This document shows positions 10,019 to 20,707 of a stretch of DNA of 64,000 nucleotides, in pieces (position 1 is the stretch's first letter; every line of letters begins with the position of its first letter). A program made the translations under genes and the position numbers. Under the pieces are notes generated by a model, which did no database searches, was not told the DNA's origin, and saw nothing but the letters and a program-made list of their open reading frames with translations. Source of the DNA: Lepiota brunneoincarnata (taxonomy: Eukaryota; Basidiomycota; Agaricomycetes; Agaricales; Agaricaceae); contig JAEBUN010000001.1 in the NCBI GenBank assembly GCA_023014365.1, forward strand, positions 3,038,001 through 3,102,000. Direction: 5' to 3'.

Positions 10019-11359
10019 GTGTCACTCGACAATCCCCTTTCCAAAGAACTGCAACCCGACTCCCCGAGGGCTCCTCGCTCTTGTCTACAATTGGTCGCAC
10101 CATCGACTTCCGACCGCTTCTCTGAAGATATCCAACCTTCATTATTTCAGACTCCCGACGGTCCCAACGAGGGCCCCAACCCCAATCCTGATCCCAGTGA
10201 CCCTGGTGATCCCGACGACAATCCTGACAATGGGGACAGGCCCCCGGACGACAACGAACCATCAGACAACGGTGACAACAACAACAATGTCCCACCTGGC
10301 AACACCCGAGACGACCATGACAGACTCCTACTCCGAGTCTTCCAACGCATAGCCGATCAAATGGATGGCCGTGGGAACTCTCAAGCCCCACAGCCTCCTC
10401 GATCTCCCCATACCAAAGCTCACGAACCTGACATCTTTACAGGTTCCAACCCCGCCAAACTCAAACCCTTCCTCTTCCAATGTCGGCTCTATTTCCGTAC
10501 TAACCTGGCCCAGTTCGCTATCCCCGCCACCAAGGTCAACTTCACGTTGACATACCTCACAGGCATAGCACAGCAACACTTCGAAATCGGCCTCGACAAG
10601 GCCGACAACCACGGAATAATACATGACTGGATTGAGGACTGGGACCAGTTCACCCTGGAATTACAGACCAATTTTGGTCCTGCAGATCCAACCGGAGAAG
10701 CTGCTGAGCAGCTTGACTCCCTCTGAATGCGCTACGACGAGAAAATTGCCGTCTACAACATCGACTTTCTCTGCCTAGCTGGCCAACTCCGTTGGGGCGA
10801 CGAAGTATTTTGTCACCGCTACTACAAAGGCCTCCCCGACCGCATCCAGGACATCCTGTCCAATCGGCCCGATGGCAAACCCGACACCTTCATTGAAATG
10901 CGGGCAGCAGCAATGAAGATCGACGCCCACTATTGGGAGCGCCAACGCGAGAAGGCCTGCGCCAAAGCCGTTTCGGACCCAACCGCCTCTAGGAAACCTG
11001 GAGGCAATCCATCCCCATCCACCTCGTCCAACACCCAACCTGCCGCCAAGCCTGCCAGCAGTAACAACAAAGGCAGCACCCCCAACAACAACTTCAAGGG
11101 TACTCCGCCCAACCCGTCCACCAGTCAGAAATTGGCCCCGCCCAAATCCGACCTTACTAGTAAACTTGGTAAGGATGGTAAATTAACCCCCGAGGAACAT
11201 CAACAACGTTTCGACAATAACCTCTGCCTTGTCTGTGCAGATCCCAATCACAGGGCTGCTAACTGTGACAAGAAAAAATTCCCTGATGCCAAGGCTAAAG
11301 GCCGACAGGCTCAGCTTCCCGAGACAGACGCGCCGGCTCTCCCAAGCTCGGAAAAATAG
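10019..11359 (+). pseudogene. gag: gag of the chromovirus, one in-frame stop
   Basis: The frame covers an acidic/asparagine-rich N-terminus, a retrotransposon gag domain (KLKPFLFQCRLYF..., about 10458-10900) and a zinc knuckle CLVCADPNHRAANC (about 11223-11264) of C-x2-C-x4-H-x4-C type. It is broken by TGA at 10724-10726 in SL*MRYDEKIAVYN; relatives have a coding residue here and CGA (Arg) to TGA is the simplest change. The start is uncertain: no ATG fits well, and the first codon of the open frame is GTG at 10019. The frame ends at TAG 11357-11359, one base out of phase with pol. Confidence 0.85.
11350..11359 (+). promoter_or_regulatory. Possible -1 frameshift site at gag-pol junction (GGAAAAATAG)
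   Basis: The gag frame reads TCG GAA AAA TAG, while the pol frame, one base back, reads GGA AAA ATA GTC and stays open into protease. A slip of -1 on GAA AAA right before the stop would join gag to pol. It is not a perfect X XXY YYZ heptamer (the first triple is GGA), so either a weak slip site or an ordinary indel is possible. Confidence 0.35.
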
Positions 11360-11373
11360 TCGGCAGTCCTCAG

Positions 11374-14300
11374 GCCTCTGCACAGACTGAGGATCACATT
11401 GAACTCTGCTGTGCTCCAGAGAGTTTCCGTCTCAATGCATCCGCTCTTTCCGACCCAAACTCTTTTCATATTACATTAACTTCTCCTTTAGTTACTTCCT
11501 TATCTTCTGTTTCCGCTTCCATACTCTCCGCTTTGGACCCGCTTTCTACAACAGACAATGTAGTTAGTTCTGATTTCTCTTCTCTTTCTCCTTTCAAAGC
11601 TCTTGTTGATAGTGGTTCTACTCACTGTTTTGTGGACTCATCTTTTGTTCGTTCTCATAGTATTCCAACCTCATCCATCCCGGCTATTGAACTTCGGTTA
11701 TTTGACGGAACCTCAAATGCCTACATTACAGGAGCTTGCGCAACTGCCTGTATCTTTCCCCTCCGGTGAATCTATCATTTTGGACACTTATGTCACCCGG
11801 CTCGACTTTTCCTGTTCTGTGGTCTTAGGACACAACTGGCTCACCCACTACAATCTGTTGATTGACTGGGCTTTGGGCAGTATCACTTTCCGGCCATCCC
11901 TACTTGAGAATCCTGCTTCCGTCTCTACCTGCGTCGCACCCGCATCGGCCCCGCTTATGGCCGCCCCTGACACTCCTGACCTAGGCTCACCACCCCTGTC
12001 CGGGACCTCGTCCCAATCTGCCCCCATTGCGAAACCGCATGTCTCCCTGATAAACGCTCCTGCCTTTGTCTGTGCTGCCAAGCTCCCTGGCTCCCAACAA
12101 TTCCGAATCAACCTCTCCGCCGCCTCCGCATTGGCCGCGTCTTCTTCTGTCTCCAAAGACCCGGCTAACCTCTTGTCCATCCCCGAGGAATACCATGAGT
12201 TTGCAGATGTTTTCAGTAAATCACGTGCTGACACACTCGCTCCACACCACCCTTACGACCTCCAGATTAACCTAGAGGATGGCGGTCAGCCTCCGGTCAG
12301 TACCATTTATTCTCTTTCACAATTAGAGCTTGGAGCTCTACGTGATTTTATTGACGAACATTTGTCCATTGGTTTCATTTGCCCTTCCACTTCTCCTCAT
12401 GGAGCCCTGGTCCTCTTCGTCAAGAAAAAGGACAGCTCCCTCTGCTTATGTGTTGATTTTAGAGGTCTCAACCGTATTACCAAGAAGGACCGCTACCCCC
12501 TTCTGCTCATCTCCGACCTCTTAGACTCTCCTCGCAAAGCCTGCGTATATACCAAAATCAACCTCCATCACACTTACCATCTTGTCCGCATTGCTGACAG
12601 CGACGAATGGAAGACTGCCTTTCGGACCCGCTACGGCTCCTTCAAATGGATGGTTATGCCTTTCGGCCTCACCAACGCCCCTGCCACTTTCCAGTGGTTC
12701 ATGAACAATATATTCAAGGACATGCTCGATGTCTGCGTTACCATCTATCTTGACGATATCCTGATATACTCCAACAATCATAGTATCCATCGTGACCAAG
12801 TCAAGGAGGTCCTCAAGCGGCTCCGACAACACAGTCTATATGCCCGCCCCGACAAATGCCAGTTCCACTCTGACACAGTGGAATATCTCGGCTACATTCT
12901 TTCCCCCGACGGTCTCCGAATGGACCAATCTAAGGTCAAGACCATCCAGGAGTGGCCTGAACCCAAGAAAGTCAAGGACATCCAGTCCTTCTTAGGTTTC
13001 GCCAATTTCTATCGTCGCTTCATTCACGGTTACTCCAACATCGTCGTTCCGCTCACTCGCCTCACCCGCAAAGACGTGAAATGGAATTTCACTGATGAAT
13101 GTTGCAAAGCCTTCAGTTCCCTGAAAGAAGCATTCATATCCGCCCCCATCCTCACTCCTTGGACCCCCGACGCTCAGATCATTGTTGAGACCGATGCCTC
13201 TGACTACACCCTTGCAGCCATCCTCTCTATCATCACCGATGATGGTGAGGTTCACCCCGTTGCATTCCATTCCCGCACCTTTAATACGGCCAAACTTAAT
13301 TATGACACCCACGACAAGGAACTCCTGGCGATATTTGAGGCTTTCCGTATCTGGCGGCACTATCTTGAGGGTGCCCCTCTTACTATTGATGTAGTCACCG
13401 ACCACAAAAACCTCGAGTACTTCTGCACCACCAAGATCCTTACTCGCCGCCAAGCTCATTGGTCCGAGTTCCTATCCCAATTCCACCTTGTCATCTGGTT
13501 CCGACCCGGCCTGCCTTGGCACCAAGCCTGACGCCCTAACTAGACGATGGGACATCTACCCTAAAGGGGGGAATAATGACTATGCATCAGTCAACCCGCA
13601 CAATTTCCGGCCCATATTCACCCACGAGCAGCTCGCGGCCTCTGTCCACGCCACCACTCTTTACGCCCCTTCCCTTCGCGCCGCTGTAGTCATGGATCTC
13701 AACCAGCTACACCGCGATATCCTCACCGCTCTACCAGTGGATCCGACCGCCTCTGCCCATCTTGCTAGCCCAGAAGGCCGTTGGTCAGTTAATGATAAAG
13801 GTTTCCTCCTCTTAGACGACAGAATCTACGTTCCTGACACCGACAATCTCCGACTTCAGGTCCTCCAGTACAAGCACAATCATGTCCTAGCTGGCCACTT
13901 CGGTCAGAATAAAACGCTGGAACTCATCTGGCATGAATACACCTGGCCTAGTGTCCGCACCTTCGTCAAAGATTTCTGTAAGTCTTGTGTCACCTGTATG
14001 AGGTCTAAACCCCAGCACCACTGCCCCTATGGTCTCCTCAAGCAACTCCCCATCCCTGAACGCCCATGGAATTCAATCTCCATGGACTTCATCGAAAAAC
14101 TCCCTGCCTCCTCCAGCTATAATGCCATCCTAGTAATAGTCGACAGACTCACCAAGCAATCCTTATTCATCCCCACCTACGATACCATCACTTCCTCCGA
14201 CCTCGCCCGCCTATTCGTCCTCCACGTCTTCTCCAAGCACGGCGTACCCGAACATGTTACCTCCGACCGCGGCTCCGAATTCGTCTCCCACTTCTTCCGC

Positions 14301-15161
14301 TCCCTAGGACAAGCCCTCGACATGAAACTACACTTCACTTTGGGCTATCATCCAGAAGGCGACGGACAGATGGAACACACCAACCAGACCCTGGAACAAT
14401 ATCTCCAGGTCTATTGTAACTACCAACAGGACAATTGGTCCGAATTACTACCACTAGCTGAGTTTGCATACAATAACGCCCCTAGTGCCACTACCGGTAT
14501 CTCCCTGTTCTTCGCTAACAAAGGATACCATCCGAATATCACAGTTCACCCTGAACGCGACCTCGCCTCCGCCCGGGCCCGCCATTTTGCTGTTGATCTT
14601 GATGACCTACACACCACCTTGAAGTCTGAAATAGCGTTAGCCCAGCAACGCTATCAGGCCTCCACCGATGCCCGCCGACTCCCCGCCCCGGACTTCAAGG
14701 TTGGACAAAAGGTATTCGTGAAAGCCCAATTCTTCCGCACCACCCGTCCTTCCAAAAAACTCTCTGAAAAGTTCCTTGGGCCTTATGAGATCATTGCACA
14801 AGTAGGTACCCATTCCTTTACACTCCAACTTCCTGATTCCATGCGTGGGATACACCCCATCTTCCATGTTTCCATGCTCGAACCGGCTACACCTAACACC
14901 ATACCCACCCAATCGGACCCGCCACCTGCGCCAGTTTCTATTGACAGTGAACCAGAATACGAGATCGCCCACATCATCGATTCAAAGATTGATCGGCGCC
15001 ACGCATGCAAGCTCCTCTATAAAGTCATCTGGTTAGGTTATGAAGATACTGAAGAAGAATCCTCATGGTTACCGGCAACCGAGCTTGAACACGCTACCGA
15101 TCTAGTAGAGGCTTTCCACTCCTCTTACCCCTCTAAGCCTGGTCCCCTCCATTCACTCTGA
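11374..15161 (+). pseudogene. pol: pol of the chromovirus (PR-RT-RH-IN-chromodomain), two frame breaks
   Basis: Protease: ALVDSGSTHCFVDSSFV (about 11600). RT: the LCVDFRGLN block (about 12445) and VTIYLDDILIYS (about 12740), i.e. YxDD. RNase H: IVETDASDYTLAAI (about 13180). Integrase: the HNHVLAGHFGQ...CKSCVTC zinc domain (about 13870-14000), MDFIEKLP (first D, about 14080), SDRGSEFVS (second D, about 14265) and the GQMEHTNQTLEQYL region (catalytic E is in MEHTNQ). Chromodomain: EYEIAHIIDSK...YKVIWLGYEDTEEESSW (about 14955-15070). The frame shifts by one base at about 11720-11765 and again at about 13503-13515 (RPG then LGTKPDAL); both need one extra base removed. Apart from these the polyprotein is open to the TGA at 15159-15161. 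Confidence 0.9.
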
Positions 15162-15220
15162 ATCTTCCGCTGACCACCCACCACACCAAGAAACAAAAAA
15201 TATTATTGGACAAGTACAAA

Positions 15221-16326
15221 CTACCTGTCCGTATTGTTCCCAGAGGTACGGGGCGGCGCCGCTGCGTCCTCCATCATACCTTGCACCTCCTCTTCCGAAA
15301 TGCCCCCGATGCTCTCCGACTCTGACTCCTCCGTCTCCGTAATACCCCTACTCGGCCAATCACCATCCACCTGCGCTTCCCAATGCCACAGCTGTTCGTA
15401 GCAGCCAGCCATCAATTCGAACTTATCCACCCTCTCCCCCAACCGAGCGATGGCCCGTTCGAGCCACACCTCCATGATATTCACCCGCTTGAGGGTCTTC
15501 TGGTGCCCCTCCTTGATGAGTCACTTCAGCTCTACATGATCTTTTGGTCAGCAAACCTTGCAGCCAGAAACCCCTACTCACCTTCAAATTGGTGGTCCGG
15601 CATACCTCCGGCCCCGCTCGGCTCCGTCTCTTCTTGACCCCCGCATCGTTTCTTCATTTTGCTACACTGTCAGCAACTCCTAGTGTTGCTGGGACCTTTG
15701 TCAGCATTTATCATCATTGGAATTCTTGTAGTTACTTACCCGCCAGCAATCTCACACCAGACCTCATCCCGTTGACATCTCCAGCACAGGTTATTGCCCC
15801 CAAATACATGTTTGTTGCCCCGCCGCAGGGCCGCCCTCGCCTTTCCCTTTCCTTTTCCCCTTCCCTTCACATCCGAATCTTCGGACTCCTCCTCCTCCTC
15901 CTCTTTGTCCCTCACCGCGTCTTCGCCCGTGTAATTTGGGTCGGACTCTTCCTGGTCGATTTCCATGGGCTGCTCTGGCAGGCGGCTAGACGAAGCCATC
16001 GTGGTCATCGCAACGAGTCGGGCCCGGATCGCCCGACATTCATCCTCAGCAGCTTCCTCTTGCTGCCACCTGATCTCTTCCGCCTGTCGCTCCCTAGCCC
16101 GCTCCTCCACTTGCCACTGATGCAGTTCGATCATATGTCACCGATCTTCCTCTTGACGCTCTGCCGCCAACTGCCGTTCCTCCTCTCGCCATTCCTCCTC
16201 TCACCGTTCCTCCTCTTCCAACCTCTTGATCTCCTTCCGCATCCGCTCCTCCTGCTCCGCCTTTTCCCTCAGTAACTGCGCCTTGCACTCTGCCACGGTT
16301 GGTTGTCGAGACGATTGACTGCTCAT
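15221..16326 (-). pseudogene. Antisense spliced gene inside the retrotransposon (unknown product)
   Basis: On the minus strand an ATG at 16326 (MSSQSSRQPTVAECKAQLL) opens a charged coiled-coil frame rich in E/R/Q, then an acidic run and a GKGKGKAR basic patch, then NLCWRCQRDEVWCEIAGG, after which gtaagtaac is a perfect donor (about 15741). A second short exon holds KMKKRCGGQEETEPSG (about 15640-15595, ending at a gtgagt donor), and a last exon runs through VWLERAIARLGERVDK to a stop at 15221. The C-x2-C...C cluster continuing across the intron looks like a small zinc cluster joined to coiled coils. Three in-frame TGAs (ER*EEE, DR*HMIE, LK*LIKEG) all fit CGA to TGA. I know such antisense frames from related basidiomycete chromoviruses, but no assigned function. 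Confidence 0.6.
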
Positions 16327-16446
16327 GGTGGTAGGAAGTCAAGTTGTGTATTTTTGGACCAAGCCAGTTCACCGTTTTTTATACCCTGCCGGGATTTTCT
16401 GATGGGCCCCGGCCTGGGCCGCCTTGGGCCTCAAGGCTCGGCCCTA

Positions 16447-16455
16447 AAGGGGGGG
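16447..16455 (+). promoter_or_regulatory. Polypurine tract of the chromovirus
   Basis: aaagggggg lies three bases before the 3' LTR start (tgtcat at 16459), the expected place for plus-strand priming. Confidence 0.75.
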
Positions 16456-16458
16456 CAC

Positions 16459-17119
16459 TGTCATATCCATGCCAACTCAGAGTCTAATCACTTAAACTTC
16501 GGCTTCTCGATTCCACGTGTGCTCCACACAACAACCCTCTGCCCTCCAACTTGGCCCCGACTTGCTCCGACTGCAACCCACTGCCCCGATCATGCGACCA
16601 CCTCCACACATGCCGTGGTCACCTGACCCTCGGTGTCTCTAGTTCCAGTCTCCATTTCCTGTCCGTAGTCAAGATACATTATCGGTCTCCATACCTGTAC
16701 CAGTTTCCATTCCATTCGTAATCTGTTCGTAATCCATTTGTAACTATATCGGCCTCCGCTTCGCTCCGCACGTAATCAGTACAAGTCATAGTTCGTAAGG
16801 CCAGTAGTATATATACTGTAGGTACTTGGCTTGTACTCCTCAGTCTGATAATTGAATCGAGCAGCGGACCAGCTCCCTGTTCTCTATCCTCTCCTCTCTT
16901 CTGACTTGCTCCACTTTGGCCCCGACTTCCTGAAATACGGACTAGGACAGTAGGAGGGCATAGCACATATGCTGAGGCCACAAGTCCAACCCCCCGCCCG
17001 ACGTACTCCACCTCGGTCCTGAAGTCTATGTACTGACTTTGCCCTGTCCCCCGGTTACCTTATATCAAGGTTACCACCCCAACCCTCCACCTTGGTCCCG
17101 ACCCGCACCAGCTCTAACA
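16459..17119 (+). repeat. 3' LTR
   Basis: 661 bp, starts TG and ends CA. Differences from the 5' LTR are mostly C/T or G/A exchanges, plus about 19 extra bases near 17084-17102. Confidence 0.93.
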
Positions 17120-19005
17120 AGAATTAATACACTTGTCAAAAGAACTTGTCTGTGATTGTGAGTCCTTATGATCTTGAGAACTTCCACCTCAGAGAAGTAA
17201 AGCAGGGGTGGAGATGGGTTGGTGGTGTGATGTTGCAGTGAAGGGTGTATTCATTAGTGTCAAGTTACAGAGCTAGCTGCTGGGACAGGGATCCTTCATG
17301 AGGCTGCCTTCTCCTTGCATACACACTTTTTTGTCTACATCTTGGCTGATTTTGGCAGGTTTCAACTTGAGCATACAAGAAAGATTGTGATACAAGTACT
17401 CAGACTTGTTTGCAGGCACAGGAGATGCTAGGAACAATTTTTTTGTCAGAGTTTTGACATAAGTACACACTCCCTGGAAAGTAGCTTGTGGAATTCTAAC
17501 TTGATCACTCTCATACTTTGAGGGGCCATTCCTAGGTTCAACACTTATATTCTGCAAAGGAACTCATTGGTAGCATCATTAGGGCATCGGGAACAGCATA
17601 TGTTTTATTTTACAAAATATATACATATCTCATCAGGGAGTTCCCTAACACTCACAAAATTTAGATACAGGAACCTCATAATATCTCAATTAAGTGGTGG
17701 TGAGAGATAATTATCACTTTTTTTTTTACATTCTCCATGTCTTCCACAACATAAATAGCTTATAACATGCCTAATTCTTTTCTTTCTCATTAAATACTTT
17801 ATAAACTTTTAGTTGCACAATGCCGCCATTAGCTTCTAAATTCCGGAACAATTCCAGGAAGACTTGGGCAAGGAAATAATTAGATACAGTATGTAAGTAA
17901 ATCGCAAATATATCACTCAGTTATTTTTTGTTTGACTTCATACCTTGCACATAGCTACTTCACTGTAGTGCTCGTCTTCAGCTAGGATATATAAGCAGTT
18001 TGTGCAGAGCCATCATGTCCACGATGTGACACGCTCGCTCTGGTGTTTTGCGCAGGCACCTGGCGATATAGACAATCGTGTTATGTAACACGTGCTGGGC
18101 GTGTGATGGGCACGGTTGGAACAGGGAACCAAAGATTTCACTGTTTTCCACTGCTATGTTTTTCGGTACTGTAAGGGCTTGGGCCTGACTCTAATTCCGT
18201 CTAACTAGAGGGGTTACTTGGGACTATTAGGTGCCACTGAGCCCTTTGGACCTTCAGAGGCCGTCGTTTCTAAACATGGCACGTGTGACTGTAAATCAGG
18301 CGAAACAACGTCAAGTCCTTAACCAGCTCACATGGATCGCCAACAAGATTTATCCACGCCAACCGACCCAGAATTATGAGTGGAGATCGTTCTATAACCC
18401 AAGGGGCAGCAGCAGCGCGCTGAGGCCTTGCTGGGCTGTAATTGTAGATTTCCTGAATCTGCGGAGAGGAACGCGGACGCGTTATTTGTCACGCACTTGG
18501 AAACCAAACACCAATTCTCGGTGAACAAGCTGCTTACCCCAAATGCACGTAGCCCTCCGGTTGCTCCAAATCCAAATCGTGACCCACCATGGAGACCTTC
18601 GCTTCTTGGGGCTGCTGCATGCTGCGAGACTGACCCCGTGGACATGGAACAGGCATGCTTTTCCTCTGGGACGGTACACGGGGCTGGTCCGAACTACACA
18701 TGATTGCCTCAGGTGAGGGCTGAGTAGTCACAGGAGCTCCGGTGGCCGCTTATTGTTCGTTTGGGATGGAGCTTATGCCGACTCTTTTATCCGCTTACAC
18801 TGTATACCGAAAGCACTACGACTTGAGCGGGACGGAAATATCGGTGCCGAGCGGGCATCAAACTCGAATCTTCACCTTTAGTCGCCTCAAGTACCGTCCT
18901 TGCTCCATTTCTGCCCAGTGGCCCAATGGAACTAAACTGCTCGCGTTTAAAAGCTGGGCCTCGTACACCTTGTATTCCAGCACCCATATTTCGTGACAGT
19001 ATCAA
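17120..19005. other. No recognised gene; weak open frames only
   Basis: The minus strand has a 94-codon frame at 17273-17557 (starts MQNISVEPRNGPSKYESDQ) and the plus strand one of 91 codons at 18428-18703 with a cysteine-containing end (ACCETDPVDMEQACFSSGTV). I recognise neither. The first 400 bases adjoin the 3' LTR and may be the far flank of hAT-1. The last 300 bases are the promoter of the first secreted-protein gene, with tttaaaag at 18946-18953. Confidence 0.4.
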
Positions 19006-19304
19006 ATGTACAAGCTCGCGCTCTTCACTACGGCCCTCCTCCTCGTCGCAGGTCAGGCATCTGCTTCGCCCGCTCCGCAGGATATCATATTTTGTGAGCC
19101 TATCTGTGAGCTTGAACCCAAGCTATGTGAACTCATTGTCTTCAGGTAATGATGATGGAACATGCCCTTATCCTAACCAGCAATGCTGCAGGGGTTCCCC
19201 TCGCCCAGTGTTAGTTCGATTCTCTAGCTTTGTTGTGATGCGACTGCTCATATATTCTTATTAGCTGCATCACATTCCTTCCTGGCAGTGGACAAGTTTG
19301 TTAA
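19006..19304 (+). CDS. Small secreted six-cysteine protein A (knottin-like), 3 exons
   Basis: Exons 19006-19093, 19146-19209 and 19265-19304 give 63 residues. Residues 1-20 are a signal peptide (MYKLALFTTALLLVAGQASA), then a short propeptide-like linker, then six cysteines: C-x5-C-x6-CC-x7-C-x10-C, the last being the final residue before TAA. Intron 1 (gtgagc...cttcag) splits the first cysteine codon T|GT, phase 1; intron 2 (gttagt...ttag) is phase 2 just before cysteine V. The same layout recurs in the genes at 19717, 20419, 21161 and 22826, so the structure is supported by homology rather than by one ORF. The CC-in-the-middle order is that of cystine-knot peptides; disulphide pairing and function are unknown. 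A tttaaaag box stands 53-60 bp upstream. Confidence 0.75.
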
Positions 19305-19716
19305 GGGGAATGTGAAATTTAGGAGGTCTTATGCCTGTCCAGTACATACATTCAATGGTCTTCAGTAGCTGCAGTGCATCTTGAACCTCTTAAGGCATGA
19401 TAATCATCTACTGCGGGGCCATCATTTTCATTTCGTCAAGCTTTCTCGACCCCTCTAATCAGAAGTACTATCCCCGCTCTAATGAGTTTCACCGATCCGC
19501 AAATGGTCGATTTTGAGCTTCCCACCCAACGCCAAGCGTCGCCAAGTTCCAAGAGCTATTGAGTTATGCATGTTATGACGGCTTGACGACATTTGCAATC
19601 ACTTACTATCTCCTGTGGGGCGGACCAATTATTCAACTGACAGCCACGAAGCGACGGCTTGGTGTACATAAGGACCACTTACCAGAGCTCCCCGCTCTCG
19701 CTCCAACAATATCGTG
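19305..19716. other. Intergenic; promoter of protein B
   Basis: No gene seen. A tacataag word at 19665-19672, about 45 bp before the ATG, is the likely TATA element. Confidence 0.5.
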
Positions 19717-20006
19717 ATGCACTCCCTCAAACTCTTTATCGCAACGCTCGCTCTCTCTGCTGCCCAAGCCGCTGGGAGCCCAGCCCAAGGATATGGTATT
19801 CAATGTAGGTGGCGAGGTGGCTTGCGACTAGAAGAGTATGTGCTGATTTAACCCTCAGGTGGTGATGTCTACTGCAAACCCAGGCAGCAATGCTGCATTT
19901 CCATTAATGGTCTCTCGTGAGTCTTCTAGTACGATGCTCATCGCTGGTTTATATCTAACTCGGTATGCCTAGCTGTGCTACACTTCCGCCTGGCGCTGTT
20001 TGCTAG
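19717..20006 (+). CDS. Small secreted six-cysteine protein B (knottin-like), 3 exons
   Basis: Exons 19717-19804, 19859-19916 and 19973-20006 encode 59 residues. A signal peptide (MHSLKLFIATLALSAAQAAG) and a nine-residue linker precede C-x4-C-x5-CC-x7-C-x8-C, with the last cysteine terminal. Intron 1 splits cysteine I (T|GT), intron 2 splits the serine codon before cysteine V. The core motifs CC-ISINGLS-C and LPPGAVC are close to protein C (CC-RSINGLV-C, LPPGAVC), and about 30 bp before both ATGs match as well (ccaacaatatcgtgATGCA). B and C are therefore the most recent duplicates of the cluster. Secreted to the outside is the safest prediction; whether the peptide is antimicrobial, a protease inhibitor, a signalling or an effector peptide cannot be told. 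Confidence 0.82.
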
Positions 20007-20418
20007 GCACGGGCACGCCTTCTATTCTGGTTGACGATGTTAGCTATGTAGTTGACGACTTGTAACTGCTCCCGTGTTCCATATTTGTCGAACGCTGAAT
20101 CCAGTGTACATAACTTGGAATCCACGCTGCCAACACAGCTACGAATTTGAGCGCAAGTTCCAGCCACCCTTGTCCAAATCAATTTCAAAATTACTTGGCA
20201 TCAGCGAGGGGAACGGAAAACATTCCGGCCGCATGACATAAACAAATGTCCCCAGAAAGTATCCCAAGTCTGCCAGCGCCCGGTTTCACCACCCCTTACC
20301 GCAGGGAGACGTTCCCCGGAGGTGCAAAGATGCCGTGTCGGAAGCAACTGTGCGGTGGCTATAAAAAGCCATTCATCTTTTGCCAGAGTTCCCCACTATC
20401 TGTTCCAACAATATCGTG
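20007..20418. other. Intergenic; promoter of protein C
   Basis: No coding frame. Contains the TATA box of protein C and a 5' UTR shared with protein B. Confidence 0.5.
20360..20367 (+). promoter_or_regulatory. TATA box of protein C
   Basis: tataaaaa, 52 bp before the ATG at 20419. The equivalent place holds tatataag in gene D and tataaaa in gene E. Confidence 0.7.
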
Positions 20419-20707
20419 ATGCATACTGTGAAGCTTTTCATTGCGGCCTTGGCTCTTTTCGCCACTCAAACGCTTGCAAGTCCGATCGCAGAAGACGACG
20501 CTCTGTGTAAGTGAAAAGGCGACCTTGATGATGATTACAAATAGACTAATATAAGGTTCAGGCGGCGAATACGTTTGCACGGGACTTGAACAATGTTGCA
20601 GGTCCATCAACGGTCTTGTGTATGTCTTCCAACGGTATTTGTGGTCGAGTGAGGGTTAACTCAGGATATCCAGCTGTGCGGTTCTTCCGCCGGGCGCCGT
20701 GTGCTAG
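20419..20707 (+). CDS. Small secreted six-cysteine protein C (knottin-like), 3 exons
   Basis: Exons 20419-20506, 20562-20619 and 20674-20707 give 59 residues, the same length as protein B. Signal peptide MHTVKLFIAALALFATQTLA, linker SPIAEDDAL, then C-x4-C-x5-CC-x7-C-x8-C ending in TAG. Donor gtaagt and acceptor ttcag bracket intron 1, again splitting the first cysteine codon (T|GC); intron 2 (gtatgt...atccag) is phase 2. The nucleotides around the introns differ from protein B much more than the coding cysteines, so selection seems to hold the frame. Strong TATA 52 bp upstream suggests a regulated, possibly highly expressed gene. Confidence 0.82.

Larger units (their letters stand above)
9259..17119 (+). 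mobile_element. Ty3-type chromovirus LTR retrotransposon
   Basis: Two long terminal repeats starting tgtcatatcc and ending taaca (9259-9900 and 16459-17119) flank gag, protease, reverse transcriptase, RNase H, integrase and a chromodomain, all on +. The order PR-RT-RH-IN and the chromodomain put it in Ty3/gypsy, chromovirus branch. The flanks are aggat (9254-9258) and agaat (17120-17124), a 5-bp target duplication with one difference. The coding part carries a gag stop and several frame changes, so the copy is not intact, yet the LTRs are still very alike. An antisense gene occupies the space between pol and the 3' LTR. Confidence 0.95.
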
